6,537 nucleotides of DNA from positions 1 to 6,537 of the forward strand of contig JAGMEL010000213.1 of assembly GCA_023128195.1 (NCBI GenBank), given 5' to 3'. Of the stretch, positions 1-5,175 are shown piece after piece. The DNA is from Caldifarciminota bacterium (GTDB lineage Bacteria; Hydrothermota; Tepidihabitantia; SM23-42). The stretch's first letter is position 1; every line of letters begins with the position of its first letter. The notes under the pieces are model-generated. The model was not told where the DNA came from. It saw nothing but the letters and a program-made list of their open reading frames with translations, and ran no database searches. The position numbers were made by a program, and so were the translations under genes.

Positions 1-31
1 CTTTACCACAGCCAATCAGACCTATTCTCAT
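1..31 (-). CDS. N-terminus of a Rossmann-fold NAD(P)-binding protein (partial, runs off the left edge)
   Basis: An ATG at 31..29 on the minus strand opens a frame reading MRIGLIGCGK before the window ends. A short beta strand followed by G-x-G at the extreme N-terminus is typical of a dinucleotide-binding Rossmann fold. Families that begin this way include Gfo/Idh/MocA-type oxidoreductases, aspartate dehydrogenase, pyrroline-5-carboxylate reductase and dihydrodipicolinate reductase; ten residues cannot separate them. The start is supported by a near-consensus promoter that ends five bases upstream. No Shine-Dalgarno sequence could fit between that promoter and the ATG. The gene is in the same orientation as all others here but appears to be its own transcription unit. 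Confidence 0.55.
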   Translation of the reverse strand, partial: MRIGLIGCGK

Positions 32-36
32 AAAAG

Positions 37-64
37 ATTATACCATGAATAATGCACACGTCAA
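37..64 (-). promoter_or_regulatory. Sigma70-type promoter for the oxidoreductase gene, predicted leaderless
   Basis: On the minus strand, TTGACG (64..59) and TATAAT (42..37) are separated by 16 bases. The -10 is preceded by TG plus one base, the extended -10 pattern. Only five bases lie between TATAAT and the ATG at 31, so the expected transcription start falls on or within one or two bases of the start codon. The layout is the same as at 1764-1791. Confidence 0.65.
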
Positions 65-113
65 GATGATTTGTAAAAAATCACAATGACTTCTGATAGA
101 AGCTACGAGGCTG

Positions 114-184
114 CGAGGTTAAGAAGTTATGACCCTGAATTAAGTTCAGGGTCAGTTTCCTATCTTCATAACTTCCTAACTTCG
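114..184. repeat. Nested inverted repeat (71 bp)
   Basis: Outer arms 114-130 and 168-184 pair over 17 positions: 15 Watson-Crick pairs plus one G-T and one A-C opposition. Inside them, 131-139 (GACCCTGAA) and 145-153 (TTCAGGGTC) form a perfect 9-bp stem with a five-base loop; bases 154-167 are left unpaired on one side. The outer arms are made of the words 'aagttatga', 'ggttaag' and 'cgagg', with further partial copies at 102-118. There is no T-run on either side, so it does not look like an intrinsic terminator. It may be a remnant of a small palindromic repeat. The function is unknown. Confidence 0.7.
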
Positions 185-190
185 TGTTTT

Positions 191-275
191 GTTTAGACAT
201 TAGTAATTTGGAATTCAATTGACATTTGAAATTTGATATTTGACATTAATTTTCTACTGCTTACTGCCTATGCCA
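191..275. repeat. Degenerate AT-rich word repeats in the intergenic gap
   Basis: The 347-base gap 32-378 contains no credible gene. This part is built from recurring short words: 'gacatt' at 196, 221 and 242, and 'tttgaaatttgatattt' between the last two. The word 'ctactgcttact' at 254-265 recurs with one change at 345-356. Similar text occurs at 5176-5262. It looks like decayed non-coding repeat rather than a regulatory region. Confidence 0.5.
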
Positions 276-300
276 ATTTTTCCTAAATTTTGATTTAGTT

Positions 301-340
301 GAAAAATCGAGCATCCCGCTTTTTCGTAGAAAGGGCGGGA
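301..340 (-). terminator. Probable weak intrinsic terminator of the beta-CASP gene
   Basis: Bases 314-324 and 330-340 form an 11-bp stem, six G/C-rich pairs at the base and two G-T pairs, around a five-base loop. It lies about 40 bases past the beta-CASP stop codon. On the minus strand the stem is followed by seven bases and then five Ts (306..302). The T-run is farther from the stem than in a classic terminator, so efficiency is doubtful. Confidence 0.45.
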
Positions 341-359
341 CTGTCTACTGTTTACTTTT

Positions 360-380
360 GAATTTAGTTATACTAAATTC
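360..380. repeat. Perfect inverted repeat overlapping the beta-CASP stop codon
   Basis: GAATTTAGT (360-368) and ACTAAATTC (372-380) are exact inverse complements with a three-base centre. The right arm contains two bases of the TGA stop (381..379). A stem this close to the stop could act in mRNA 3'-end stability. It could also just be part of the AT-rich word repeat. A similar stem follows the MEMO-AMMECR1 stop. Confidence 0.6.
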
Positions 381-1758
381 AAATGCTTACCTGGGTCATG
401 CTCTGCGGTATATCCACGTCAATATTATTCATAGATTCTATATTTCCTTGTAATGCAATAGCCTCTTCAATATCGCCATGGATAAGATAGACTTTTTTTA
501 ATCTACCATTATTGGTTTTTTTTACGTAGTCAACAAGGTCCTTACTGTCGGCATGCGCAGACAGACCACCTATAAAATAGACCTTTGCACGTACTTCATA
601 TTTGTCATTAAATATCCAGACCTTTTTTGCTTTTTCAAGAATCTTACGACCCAGAGTACCGCGTGCCTGAAACCCGCTTATAATAATTATATTATCAGCA
701 TTTTCAATTGAGTGGATAAGATGATGTGTAATCCTGCCGCCTTCACACATACCAGAAGCCGATATTATAATCATCGGTCCCTGATGCGCATTTAGACTTT
801 TGGATTCTTCTGTGTTTTTCACATAATTTAGCCCGGCAAAGTTAAATGGGTCACTGTCTGTAAATATTTTAAACGTCTCTTTGTCAAAACATTCAGGGTG
901 TCTTCTGAATACATCTGTAACATTTGTAGCCAAAGGGCTATCAACATAAACCGGCACGTCTTTCAATGTTCCTTCATCATAAAGATTCTTCAATATTGTT
1001 ACAAGTAGCTGGGTTCTCTCAACGGCAAATGCCGGGATTAGAATCTTGCTGCCTTTTCGCTTCCCTTGTTTAATGATATCTCTGAACTCTTCAGTCATTC
1101 CTTCAAAAGATTTGTGTGTTCTCCCGCCATATGTCGATTCGAGAATCAAATAATCAATATCATAAAGCACAGCCGGGTCTTTTATTATCGGCATATCTTT
1201 TCTGCCCAAATCGCCGCTGAAAAGAATCCTTTTGCCTTCATATTCAAGGAGGATTACTGATGAACCAAGAATGTGTCCAGCATCATAAAATGTTACTTTT
1301 ACGCCGTTCACCGGCTCGAATGTATTTTTATATTCAACCGTAGAAAACTGTTTGAGTGTTTTCTCAGCATCAGCTACAGTATATAGCGGTTCTTTTAAAG
1401 GTAAACCCTTTTTTTTCTGTTTTTTATTAAAATATTCTAAATCATATTCTTGAATTTTTGCAGAATCCAAGAGCAGGAGCGAAGCAATATCCTTAGTTGC
1501 TGATGTGCAATAGATTGGTCCTGTAAATCCACGTTTAACCAAATTGGGTAAATTGCCTGAATGGTCAATATGCGCGTGGGAAAGGATTACTGCTTTTATA
1601 TCCTTTGGTTTGAAAGGAAATGTTCGGTTTATTCTTTCTGCCTCTTCACGATGACCCTGGTATAGACCACATTCAAGAAGGAATTTTTGACCATTGTATT
1701 CAAAAAGATGGAGTGAACCAGTCACTGTTCTTGCTGCGCCAATGAATGTAATATCCAC
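379..1758 (-). CDS. Beta-CASP metallo-beta-lactamase-fold ribonuclease (CPSF73/Ysh1-like)
   Basis: This 459-residue protein has the complete layout of prokaryotic CPSF73-type RNA hydrolases, expected to be cytoplasmic two-zinc enzymes that cut RNA. Visible ligands are H61, H63, D65 and H66 in SHAHIDH, H162 in DAGHILGSS, D183 in FSGDLG and H427 in YLIHGD. Beta-CASP signatures are E207 in ILESTYGG (motif A), H345/H346 in SASGMCEGGRITHHL (motif B) and H402 in LSAHAD (motif C). Motif 1 reads LLECG where the family usually has Asp, a conservative change. The start is GTG at 1758, placed right at the first beta strand (MDITFIGAARTVTGS), as expected for the family. A promoter ends five bases upstream, so the mRNA may be leaderless. 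It is separated from the anti-sigma gene by a MITE-like element. The exact RNA substrate cannot be told from sequence. Confidence 0.93.
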   Translation of the reverse strand: MDITFIGAARTVTGSLHLFEYNGQKFLLECGLYQGHREEAERINRTFPFKPKDIKAVILSHAHIDHSGNLPNLVKRGFTGPIYCTSATKDIASLLLLDSAKIQEYDLEYFNKKQKKKGLPLKEPLYTVADAEKTLKQFSTVEYKNTFEPVNGVKVTFYDAGHILGSSVILLEYEGKRILFSGDLGRKDMPIIKDPAVLYDIDYLILESTYGGRTHKSFEGMTEEFRDIIKQGKRKGSKILIPAFAVERTQLLVTILKNLYDEGTLKDVPVYVDSPLATNVTDVFRRHPECFDKETFKIFTDSDPFNFAGLNYVKNTEESKSLNAHQGPMIIISASGMCEGGRITHHLIHSIENADNIIIISGFQARGTLGRKILEKAKKVWIFNDKYEVRAKVYFIGGLSAHADSKDLVDYVKKTNNGRLKKVYLIHGDIEEAIALQGNIESMNNIDVDIPQSMTQVSI

Positions 1759-1763
1759 AGCCC

Positions 1764-1791
1764 ATTATAGCCGGATTTTTATATGAGTCAA
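1764..1791 (-). promoter_or_regulatory. Sigma70-type promoter for the beta-CASP gene, predicted leaderless
   Basis: TTGACT (1791..1786), a 16-base spacer and TATAAT (1769..1764) lie on the minus strand. Five bases separate the -10 from the GTG start at 1758, exactly as in the promoter at 37-64. The first two bases of the -35 fall on the outer end of the inverted repeat at 1790-1908, so that element may have contributed to the promoter. Confidence 0.6.
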
Positions 1792-1908
1792 GGGGACAGG
1801 CTACTTTTTAAAAGTATCTAATACTACAACAGGTGAATATATTTAGTCTATGAATAGTGGGAATCCAGGACTAAAGCTTATTTGCCTTAAAAAGTAGCCT
1901 GTTCCCTT
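1790..1908. mobile_element. MITE-like element with 22-bp terminal inverted repeats
   Basis: Arms 1790-1811 and 1887-1908 are inverse complements with one mismatch (G1795 opposite T1903, a wobble). They contain the word GGGACAGGCTACTTTTTAA in the left arm (1793-1811). The 75-base interior has no coding capacity but holds a second stem, TTTAGTC (1842-1848) with GACTAAA (1869-1875). No clear target duplication flanks it. From memory, ends of this GGGGACAGG-type are common near IS200-like REP-associated tyrosine transposase genes in environmental genomes; no transposase is present, so it would have to be mobilised in trans. It begins three bases past the anti-sigma stop and could also act as a large 3' hairpin for that transcript. 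Confidence 0.65.
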
Positions 1909-1911
1909 TAT

Positions 1912-2379
1912 TCATTCAGGATATTTCTGCTGTATTAGTTTTATAAAATCTTCAGCCTCTTCAGGTGAGAGCTCATAGATTTCATCATAAACGTCTGGTT
2001 TGTAGCCAGGTGTTGTTTCTTGAACCGTCTCTTGTGGCTTTGGCCTTATGAAGAAGTAATAACCAAAGGTAATGGCTATGAGGGCTGATGCGGCAATTGG
2101 TATGACAATGCGAAAAGGAAACTTATTTTCTATTTTTTCGTGGCTAATTCTTTCGTGTATTGAAACGACAAATTCTTCCCAGTATGTTTCCTGAAATTGG
2201 CATTCACAAGTTTCAGTATGCTCAAGCGTGCAGGTCTGTATACATTCACTCAAAAACCGAAATTCTTCACGGCAGATCATACAGCTTTCTAAATGCTCGT
2301 GAATTAAAATCTCATCTTGAGGGGTAAGTTCACCCAGCACCATATCAATAATTTTTTCCTGAATCTCAATACAGTTCAT
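1912..2379 (-). CDS. Membrane anti-sigma factor with N-terminal zinc finger (zf-HC2 type)
   Basis: This is a 155-residue single-pass membrane protein. Residues 1-40 carry the anti-sigma zinc-binding pattern C3 ... H29-x3-C33-x2-C36 within HEHLESCMIC. Such domains sequester an ECF sigma factor in the cytoplasm. A hydrophobic stretch at about 91-111 (IVIPIAASALIAITFGYY) is the only membrane segment. It is followed by R112 and K114, then a short acidic, proline-containing outer region ending near 155. Its ATG overlaps the sigma stop as ATGA, so the two are translationally coupled, the usual arrangement for sigma/anti-sigma pairs. Four further cysteines (C46, C50, C58, C60) sit between the zinc finger and the membrane segment and could form a second metal or redox site. 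The signal sensed is unknown. Confidence 0.85.
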   Translation of the reverse strand: MNCIEIQEKIIDMVLGELTPQDEILIHEHLESCMICREEFRFLSECIQTCTLEHTETCECQFQETYWEEFVVSIHERISHEKIENKFPFRIVIPIAASALIAITFGYYFFIRPKPQETVQETTPGYKPDVYDEIYELSPEEAEDFIKLIQQKYPE

Positions 2380-3017
2380 ATTTTTTGTCTCAAATAGTTT
2401 CTTAAGTTTTTAACAGCAAGATGATGATTAACCTTTATCGTGCTAACAGGTTTTCTAAGAATTTCACTAACCTCTTGATAGGACAGGTCTTCAAGGGTTC
2501 GTAGAGTAAAGACTGCCCTTTGAACTTCAGGAAGTTTAGCCACTGTTCTCTTAATCATTTCTCTAAATTTCTTACTTTTGTATTTTTGCACTGGATCATC
2601 CTTTCCAGAGCTGGTGATTTCTTCAAACAATTCCTCAGTTGGCCTCTGTTTTTTTATAAAATTCAAGCAGTTATTCACTGCGATTCGGTAGAGCCAGGTC
2701 GAGAATTTCGATCTTCCAGCAAATTTATTTATCTTTCGATACGCCTTTAAAAATGTTTCCTGTGCCAAATCCTTTGCATCGTCGTAATTCCGCAACATTT
2801 TATAACACAAATCGTGAATTTTAACCTGATGCCGTCTGACCAGTTCATCAAATGGCTCGGCTTCACCAGCCTGCACAAGTTTAACAAGCTCATTATCACT
2901 TAGCTCTCGATATTTAGACAATTTTTCAGTAAATTCGTTTACCCTGTGAAATACCTCCTTGTTTTTGCGCTTCTGGCTGTCTTTAAGTGCTGATGTCTTT
3001 TCTATTTTTGTTTTCAC
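2376..3017 (-). CDS. ECF-type RNA polymerase sigma factor (sigma-70 family)
   Basis: This 213-residue protein has region 2 at about 40-125, with the -10 recognition helices DLAQETFLKAYRKI and FSTWLYRIAVNNCLNF. Region 4 lies at about 150-208, with LPEVQRAVFTLRTLEDLSYQEV followed by the helix-turn-helix that binds the -35. It would direct RNA polymerase to a regulon held in check by the anti-sigma factor encoded immediately downstream. Family homology begins only near residue 38 (ELSDNELVKLVQAG). Residues 1-26, lysine-rich, are encoded by the 102-bp repeat unit at 2941-3042. The start is GTG at 3017 with only a weak upstream AGAG. A strong AAGGAGG lies inside the frame at 2960..2954 but has no usable start codon at the right distance. 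A TTG at 2921 is an alternative start. No obvious self-recognised ECF promoter was found upstream. Confidence 0.9.
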   Translation of the reverse strand: MKTKIEKTSALKDSQKRKNKEVFHRVNEFTEKLSKYRELSDNELVKLVQAGEAEPFDELVRRHQVKIHDLCYKMLRNYDDAKDLAQETFLKAYRKINKFAGRSKFSTWLYRIAVNNCLNFIKKQRPTEELFEEITSSGKDDPVQKYKSKKFREMIKRTVAKLPEVQRAVFTLRTLEDLSYQEVSEILRKPVSTIKVNHHLAVKNLRNYLRQKI

Positions 3018-3042
3018 TTAAGTTTCTCTTATTTCACGGGGT
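2941..3042. repeat. 102-bp repeat unit, copy A (covers the 5' end of the sigma gene)
   Basis: The left end ACCCTGTGAAATA (2941-2953) and right end TATTTCACGGGGT (3030-3042) are inverse complements over 13 bases with one mismatch. The unit is exactly as long as copy B (5058-5159) and has identical 13-base ends. The 76-base interior is much less alike, roughly 45% identical by eye and purine-rich on the minus strand. Bases 2941-3017 are translated as the sigma N-terminus. A 2-bp gap (3043-3044) separates it from copy A2. Confidence 0.75.
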
Positions 3043-3121
3043 TTACCCCGTTAGATAAAGCTTTACTTTTTTGATTCTTCTTTTCTTCAGTTAGCAATAC
3101 TTTTTCGATATCTTTTTTCAT
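3029..3121 (-). CDS. Possible 30-residue leader peptide inside repeat unit A2
   Basis: An ATG at 3121 opens 30 codons, beginning MKKDIEKVLLTEEKKNQ and ending SNGVNPVK, before a TAA at 3031..3029. It follows the larC stop by 40 bases and ends 11 bases before the sigma GTG, so it could couple translation into the sigma gene. Its ATG is at base 28 of the unit, the same as in unit B. The peptide is highly charged, resembles no domain I know, and has no strong Shine-Dalgarno. It may be a chance frame in A-rich repeat DNA. Confidence 0.25.
   Translation of the reverse strand: MKKDIEKVLLTEEKKNQKSKALSNGVNPVK
3036..3051. repeat. Palindrome at the junction of repeat units A and A2
   Basis: ACGGGGT (3036-3042), two bases TT, and ACCCCGT (3045-3051) make a perfect 7-bp stem. 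It arises because the right end of unit A meets the left end of unit A2 head to head. In an mRNA reading from larC into sigma, this stem would lie about 19 bases upstream of the sigma start codon, so it might affect translation. Confidence 0.6.
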
Positions 3122-3148
3122 TGTTTAGTGATTCTTGTCTAATGGGGC
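3045..3148. repeat. 104-bp repeat unit, copy A2, in tandem with copy A
   Basis: The ends ACCCCGTTAGA (3045-3055) and TCTAATGGGGC (3138-3148) pair over 11 positions with one wobble and one outermost mismatch. They are a variant of the copy A and copy B ends (ACCCCGTtaga instead of ACCCCGTgaaa). Length, orientation of the purine-rich strand and position of an internal ATG all match copy B within two bases. Units A and A2 together fill nearly the whole larC-sigma gap. Confidence 0.6.
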
Positions 3149-3156
3149 GAGCCCCA
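3143..3156. repeat. GC-rich hairpin just after the larC stop codon
   Basis: TGGGGC (3143-3148), two bases GA, and GCCCCA (3151-3156) form a perfect 6-bp stem that begins five bases past the larC stop. On the minus strand no T-run follows, so it is not a standard intrinsic terminator. It also marks the outer edge of repeat unit A2, with the same 2-bp junction spacing as the palindrome at 3036-3051. Confidence 0.5.
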
Positions 3157-3161
3157 AACTA

Positions 3162-4319
3162 TCATGAAGGAGTTTGCCTAAAAATTTTCTGCTCTACAAA
3201 TTTGGTAAGCTCGTCGCGCAGTTCTTTTAGCGATAGATTATTTTTTTGTGCGATTTTCTTTAAATCCTGGTATTCAAGTGAAAACCTGGTTTTATTTCCA
3301 ATTTCTGCTATCTTCACTCTTATATTACCATACGGAGTTTTTACCTTAATAATTTTTCTTCGTAATTTCAATCGTTTTGTGTTTTCAATTCTTATACCAA
3401 GCGTGGTCGTTTCCTTGAACAGGATATCGAATATTTTATTCTTATTTTTCTGGCATAAAACAGTTAAAAGCACACCGGGTCGGGAATGTTTCATTATTAT
3501 AGGGGTTAGAAAAACTTCTAAGGCACCTGCTTCATACAATTTCTCGAAGATCAGGTCGTAATCCTGTGGGTTCATATCATCAATATTTGTTTTAATAATT
3601 GTACATTCGTCATGCAGTTTGACATCTGATTCGCCAACAAAGATACGTAAAAGATTAGGGTAATCTTTTATATCCAGAGTTCCGGTTCCCATACCAACAC
3701 TAATGATTTTTGACAGGATGAGGTTATCTGCTGGTTCAGCTATTGTGCTTATAATTGCTGCACCTGTTGGCGTTGTCAACTCAGCAGGGATTGGCAGAAA
3801 CTCAACGGGAAAGTCCTTTAAAAGCTCGGCAGTGGCAAAGTTAAATGCCGGCATATTACCTTCTACAGTCTTGATGAATCCTTTGCCCGCCTTTAAAGGT
3901 TTTGAGTAAATTTTCTCTACCTTTAAATAATCGATTGCAACCAAGGCACCGGTTATGTCGAGTAATGTGTCTGCATCTGCAAGTTCGTGTAGATGAAGAT
4001 GATCCGCGCGATGAACCTTTTTTTCTACTTCAAAAATCCGGTTTACGATCGTAATTGCCGTGGCTTTAATACTGGGTGATAACGCGCTTTTATTGATGAG
4101 CGGGATAAATCTATTTTCCTTAATTTTCCCCTTGATTTGGAACTTCATGTGCTGTGCACTTACACCATGCCGTTGTATCCGGGAGACCTTAAGTTCAAAA
4201 TTAGGGATGAACCTGAGTTTTTTTTTCAAATAATCTTTGGGTACCCCAAGGTCAATCAAGGCGGCAAGAATCATATCACCACTTGCACCTAATATTGGGT
4301 CAAAATATAGAATTTTCAT
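3162..4319 (-). CDS. larC: LarC, nickel insertion enzyme of nickel-pincer cofactor synthesis
   Basis: This 385-residue protein matches full-length LarC. In characterised systems LarC is a CTP-dependent cyclometallase that inserts nickel into the dithiolated pyridinium mononucleotide made by LarB and LarE; the cofactor serves LarA-type racemases and epimerases. Visible family signatures are the N-terminal LYFDPILGASGDMILAALID, the histidine-rich HLHLHELADADTLLDITG near residues 105-122, the central TNIDDMNPQDYD near 245-256 and KHSRPGVLLTVLCQ near 278-291. A C-terminal segment TPYGNIRVKIAEIG fits the nucleotide-binding half. It is one uninterrupted frame, unlike Lactobacillus plantarum, where a frameshift joins two parts. 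The ATG overlaps the larB stop as ATGA, with no Shine-Dalgarno of its own, suggesting translational coupling. Confidence 0.93.
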   Translation of the reverse strand: MKILYFDPILGASGDMILAALIDLGVPKDYLKKKLRFIPNFELKVSRIQRHGVSAQHMKFQIKGKIKENRFIPLINKSALSPSIKATAITIVNRIFEVEKKVHRADHLHLHELADADTLLDITGALVAIDYLKVEKIYSKPLKAGKGFIKTVEGNMPAFNFATAELLKDFPVEFLPIPAELTTPTGAAIISTIAEPADNLILSKIISVGMGTGTLDIKDYPNLLRIFVGESDVKLHDECTIIKTNIDDMNPQDYDLIFEKLYEAGALEVFLTPIIMKHSRPGVLLTVLCQKNKNKIFDILFKETTTLGIRIENTKRLKLRRKIIKVKTPYGNIRVKIAEIGNKTRFSLEYQDLKKIAQKNNLSLKELRDELTKFVEQKIFRQTPS

Positions 4320-4993
4320 AATCTATTTATAATCGCAGCAATATACCCTGCACCAAATCCATTATCGATATTTACTACGGCAACGCCAGGGGCACATGAG
4401 TTTAACATTGTTAACAACGGGGTAATACCTTTTAAACTTAAACCATAGCCAACACTCGTTGGTACTGCAATGATTGGTTTGGCAAATAATCCTCCAGCAA
4501 CTGATGCTAAAACACCATCCATTCCTGCGACAACGACCAGTACCCGCACCTTTTCTATCTCTTTTCGAAAAGAGAGAATTCTGTGAATGCCGGCAACGCC
4601 AACATCATAAATTTTCTTGACTTTACTCCCCATTATTTCAGCTGTAACTGCAGCTTCTTCAGCAACTGGTATATCAGCGGTTCCACCGGTCAGAATGCAA
4701 ATTAAGCCTGATTGTTTGGGTTTTGTTCCTATATAAAAGATGCATGCATCTTTATAATACTTCCCCTTTTTATATTTTGATTTTAGAACATTAGCGACTT
4801 TTGGCAAAACCCGCGTGAGCAGGACTTTATTATTAGATTTCAAAATTCTTGCAGCAATGCTTAATATTTGCTTTTTTGTTTTACCTTCGCTGAAGACAAC
4901 TTCAGGAAACCCTTTTCTCTTTTCACGGTGTAAATCGACCTTTGCATAGCCGAGATCGTCAAAAGGATCGATGAATACTTTCTCTTTTTTCAT
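4316..4993 (-). CDS. larB: LarB, pyridinium-3,5-biscarboxylate mononucleotide synthase
   Basis: This 225-residue protein is a LarB of the PurE-like (AIR carboxylase-related) fold. In studied systems it carboxylates and hydrolyses nicotinate adenine dinucleotide to pyridinium-3,5-biscarboxylic acid mononucleotide, the first step of nickel-pincer cofactor synthesis. Signatures in order are AKVDLHREKRKGFPEVVF (17-34), GGTADIPVAEEAA (103-115), DVGVAGIHR (130-138), VVVAGMDGVLASVAGGL (153-169), PTSVGYG (178-184) and NSCAPGVAVVNIDNGFGAG (198-216). C200 aligns with the catalytic cysteine expected in this last block. It is slightly short at the N-terminus compared with many homologues. The start is ATG at 4993, with AAAGG about 12 bases upstream as a weak ribosome site. 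LarE and LarA are not encoded in the window. Confidence 0.93.
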   Translation of the reverse strand: MKKEKVFIDPFDDLGYAKVDLHREKRKGFPEVVFSEGKTKKQILSIAARILKSNNKVLLTRVLPKVANVLKSKYKKGKYYKDACIFYIGTKPKQSGLICILTGGTADIPVAEEAAVTAEIMGSKVKKIYDVGVAGIHRILSFRKEIEKVRVLVVVAGMDGVLASVAGGLFAKPIIAVPTSVGYGLSLKGITPLLTMLNSCAPGVAVVNIDNGFGAGYIAAIINRL

Positions 4994-5039
4994 CTCAAAT
5001 CAAGACCTTTGCAGAAAGTTCTTTCATAAATTCTAATAC

Positions 5040-5132
5040 CTAAATCCTAAATCCTTTACCCTGTGAAATACAGTCTTCCTTTAAGGATTCTATCTTCACT
5101 AACTTTGATTGCTTTCCTTTTTCATTTTCCAT
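5040..5132 (-). CDS. Possible 30-residue peptide inside repeat unit B
   Basis: An ATG at 5132 opens 30 codons beginning MENEKGKQSKLVKIESLKED, with a TAG at 5042..5040 just outside the repeat unit. AGGAG lies ten bases upstream of the ATG, a reasonable ribosome site. The ATG is at base 28 of the unit, as in unit A2. The frame ends 46 bases before larB. The peptide is charged, has no recognisable domain and is not similar in sequence to the unit A2 peptide beyond composition, so it may be fortuitous. Confidence 0.25.
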   Translation of the reverse strand: MENEKGKQSKLVKIESLKEDCISQGKGFRI

Positions 5133-5159
5133 AATTAGATTACTCCTATTTCACGGGGT
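5058..5159. repeat. 102-bp repeat unit, copy B, between larB and the MEMO-AMMECR1 gene
   Basis: The ends ACCCTGTGAAATA (5058-5070) and TATTTCACGGGGT (5147-5159) are identical to those of copy A at 2941-3042, at exactly the same 102-bp length. The isolated position shows the unit moves or is copied as one block with inverted ends. Three Ts precede the left end in both copies. No clear target-site duplication was seen. To its left, 5036-5057 carries a short tandem of 'ctaaatc' words. Confidence 0.75.
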
Positions 5160-5175
5160 GAACAATATCAAAACA

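Noticed and set aside
220..248. TTGACA at 219-224 with a possible plus-strand -10 downstream
   Set aside because: The hexamer 17 bases on is GACATT, not a -10, the text is tandem AT-rich repeat, and no plus-strand gene follows.
1066..1260. Plus-strand open frame of 64 codons
   Set aside because: It lies entirely inside the beta-CASP gene on the opposite strand and has no recognisable domain.
2520..2750. Plus-strand open frame of 76 codons
   Set aside because: It is antisense to the conserved core of the ECF sigma gene and has no family resemblance.
2954..2960. Strong Shine-Dalgarno AAGGAGG (minus strand) suggesting a different sigma start
   Set aside because: No ATG, GTG or TTG occurs at 4-14 bases downstream in any frame. 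It is most likely a by-product of the repeat unit, and it is not conserved in units A2 or B.
2941..3148. CRISPR-like array from regularly spaced palindromes
   Set aside because: There are only two junctions plus outer ends, the end motifs are short and variable, spacing is about 100 bp, and there are no cas genes.
3121..3561. Plus-strand open frame of 146 codons with hydrophobic stretches
   Set aside because: It is antisense to the larC 3' half and repeat unit A2. The Phe/Ser/Leu-rich composition is what the reverse of Lys/Glu-rich coding DNA gives.
3703..3909. Plus-strand open frame of 68 codons
   Set aside because: It is antisense to larC, with no independent support.
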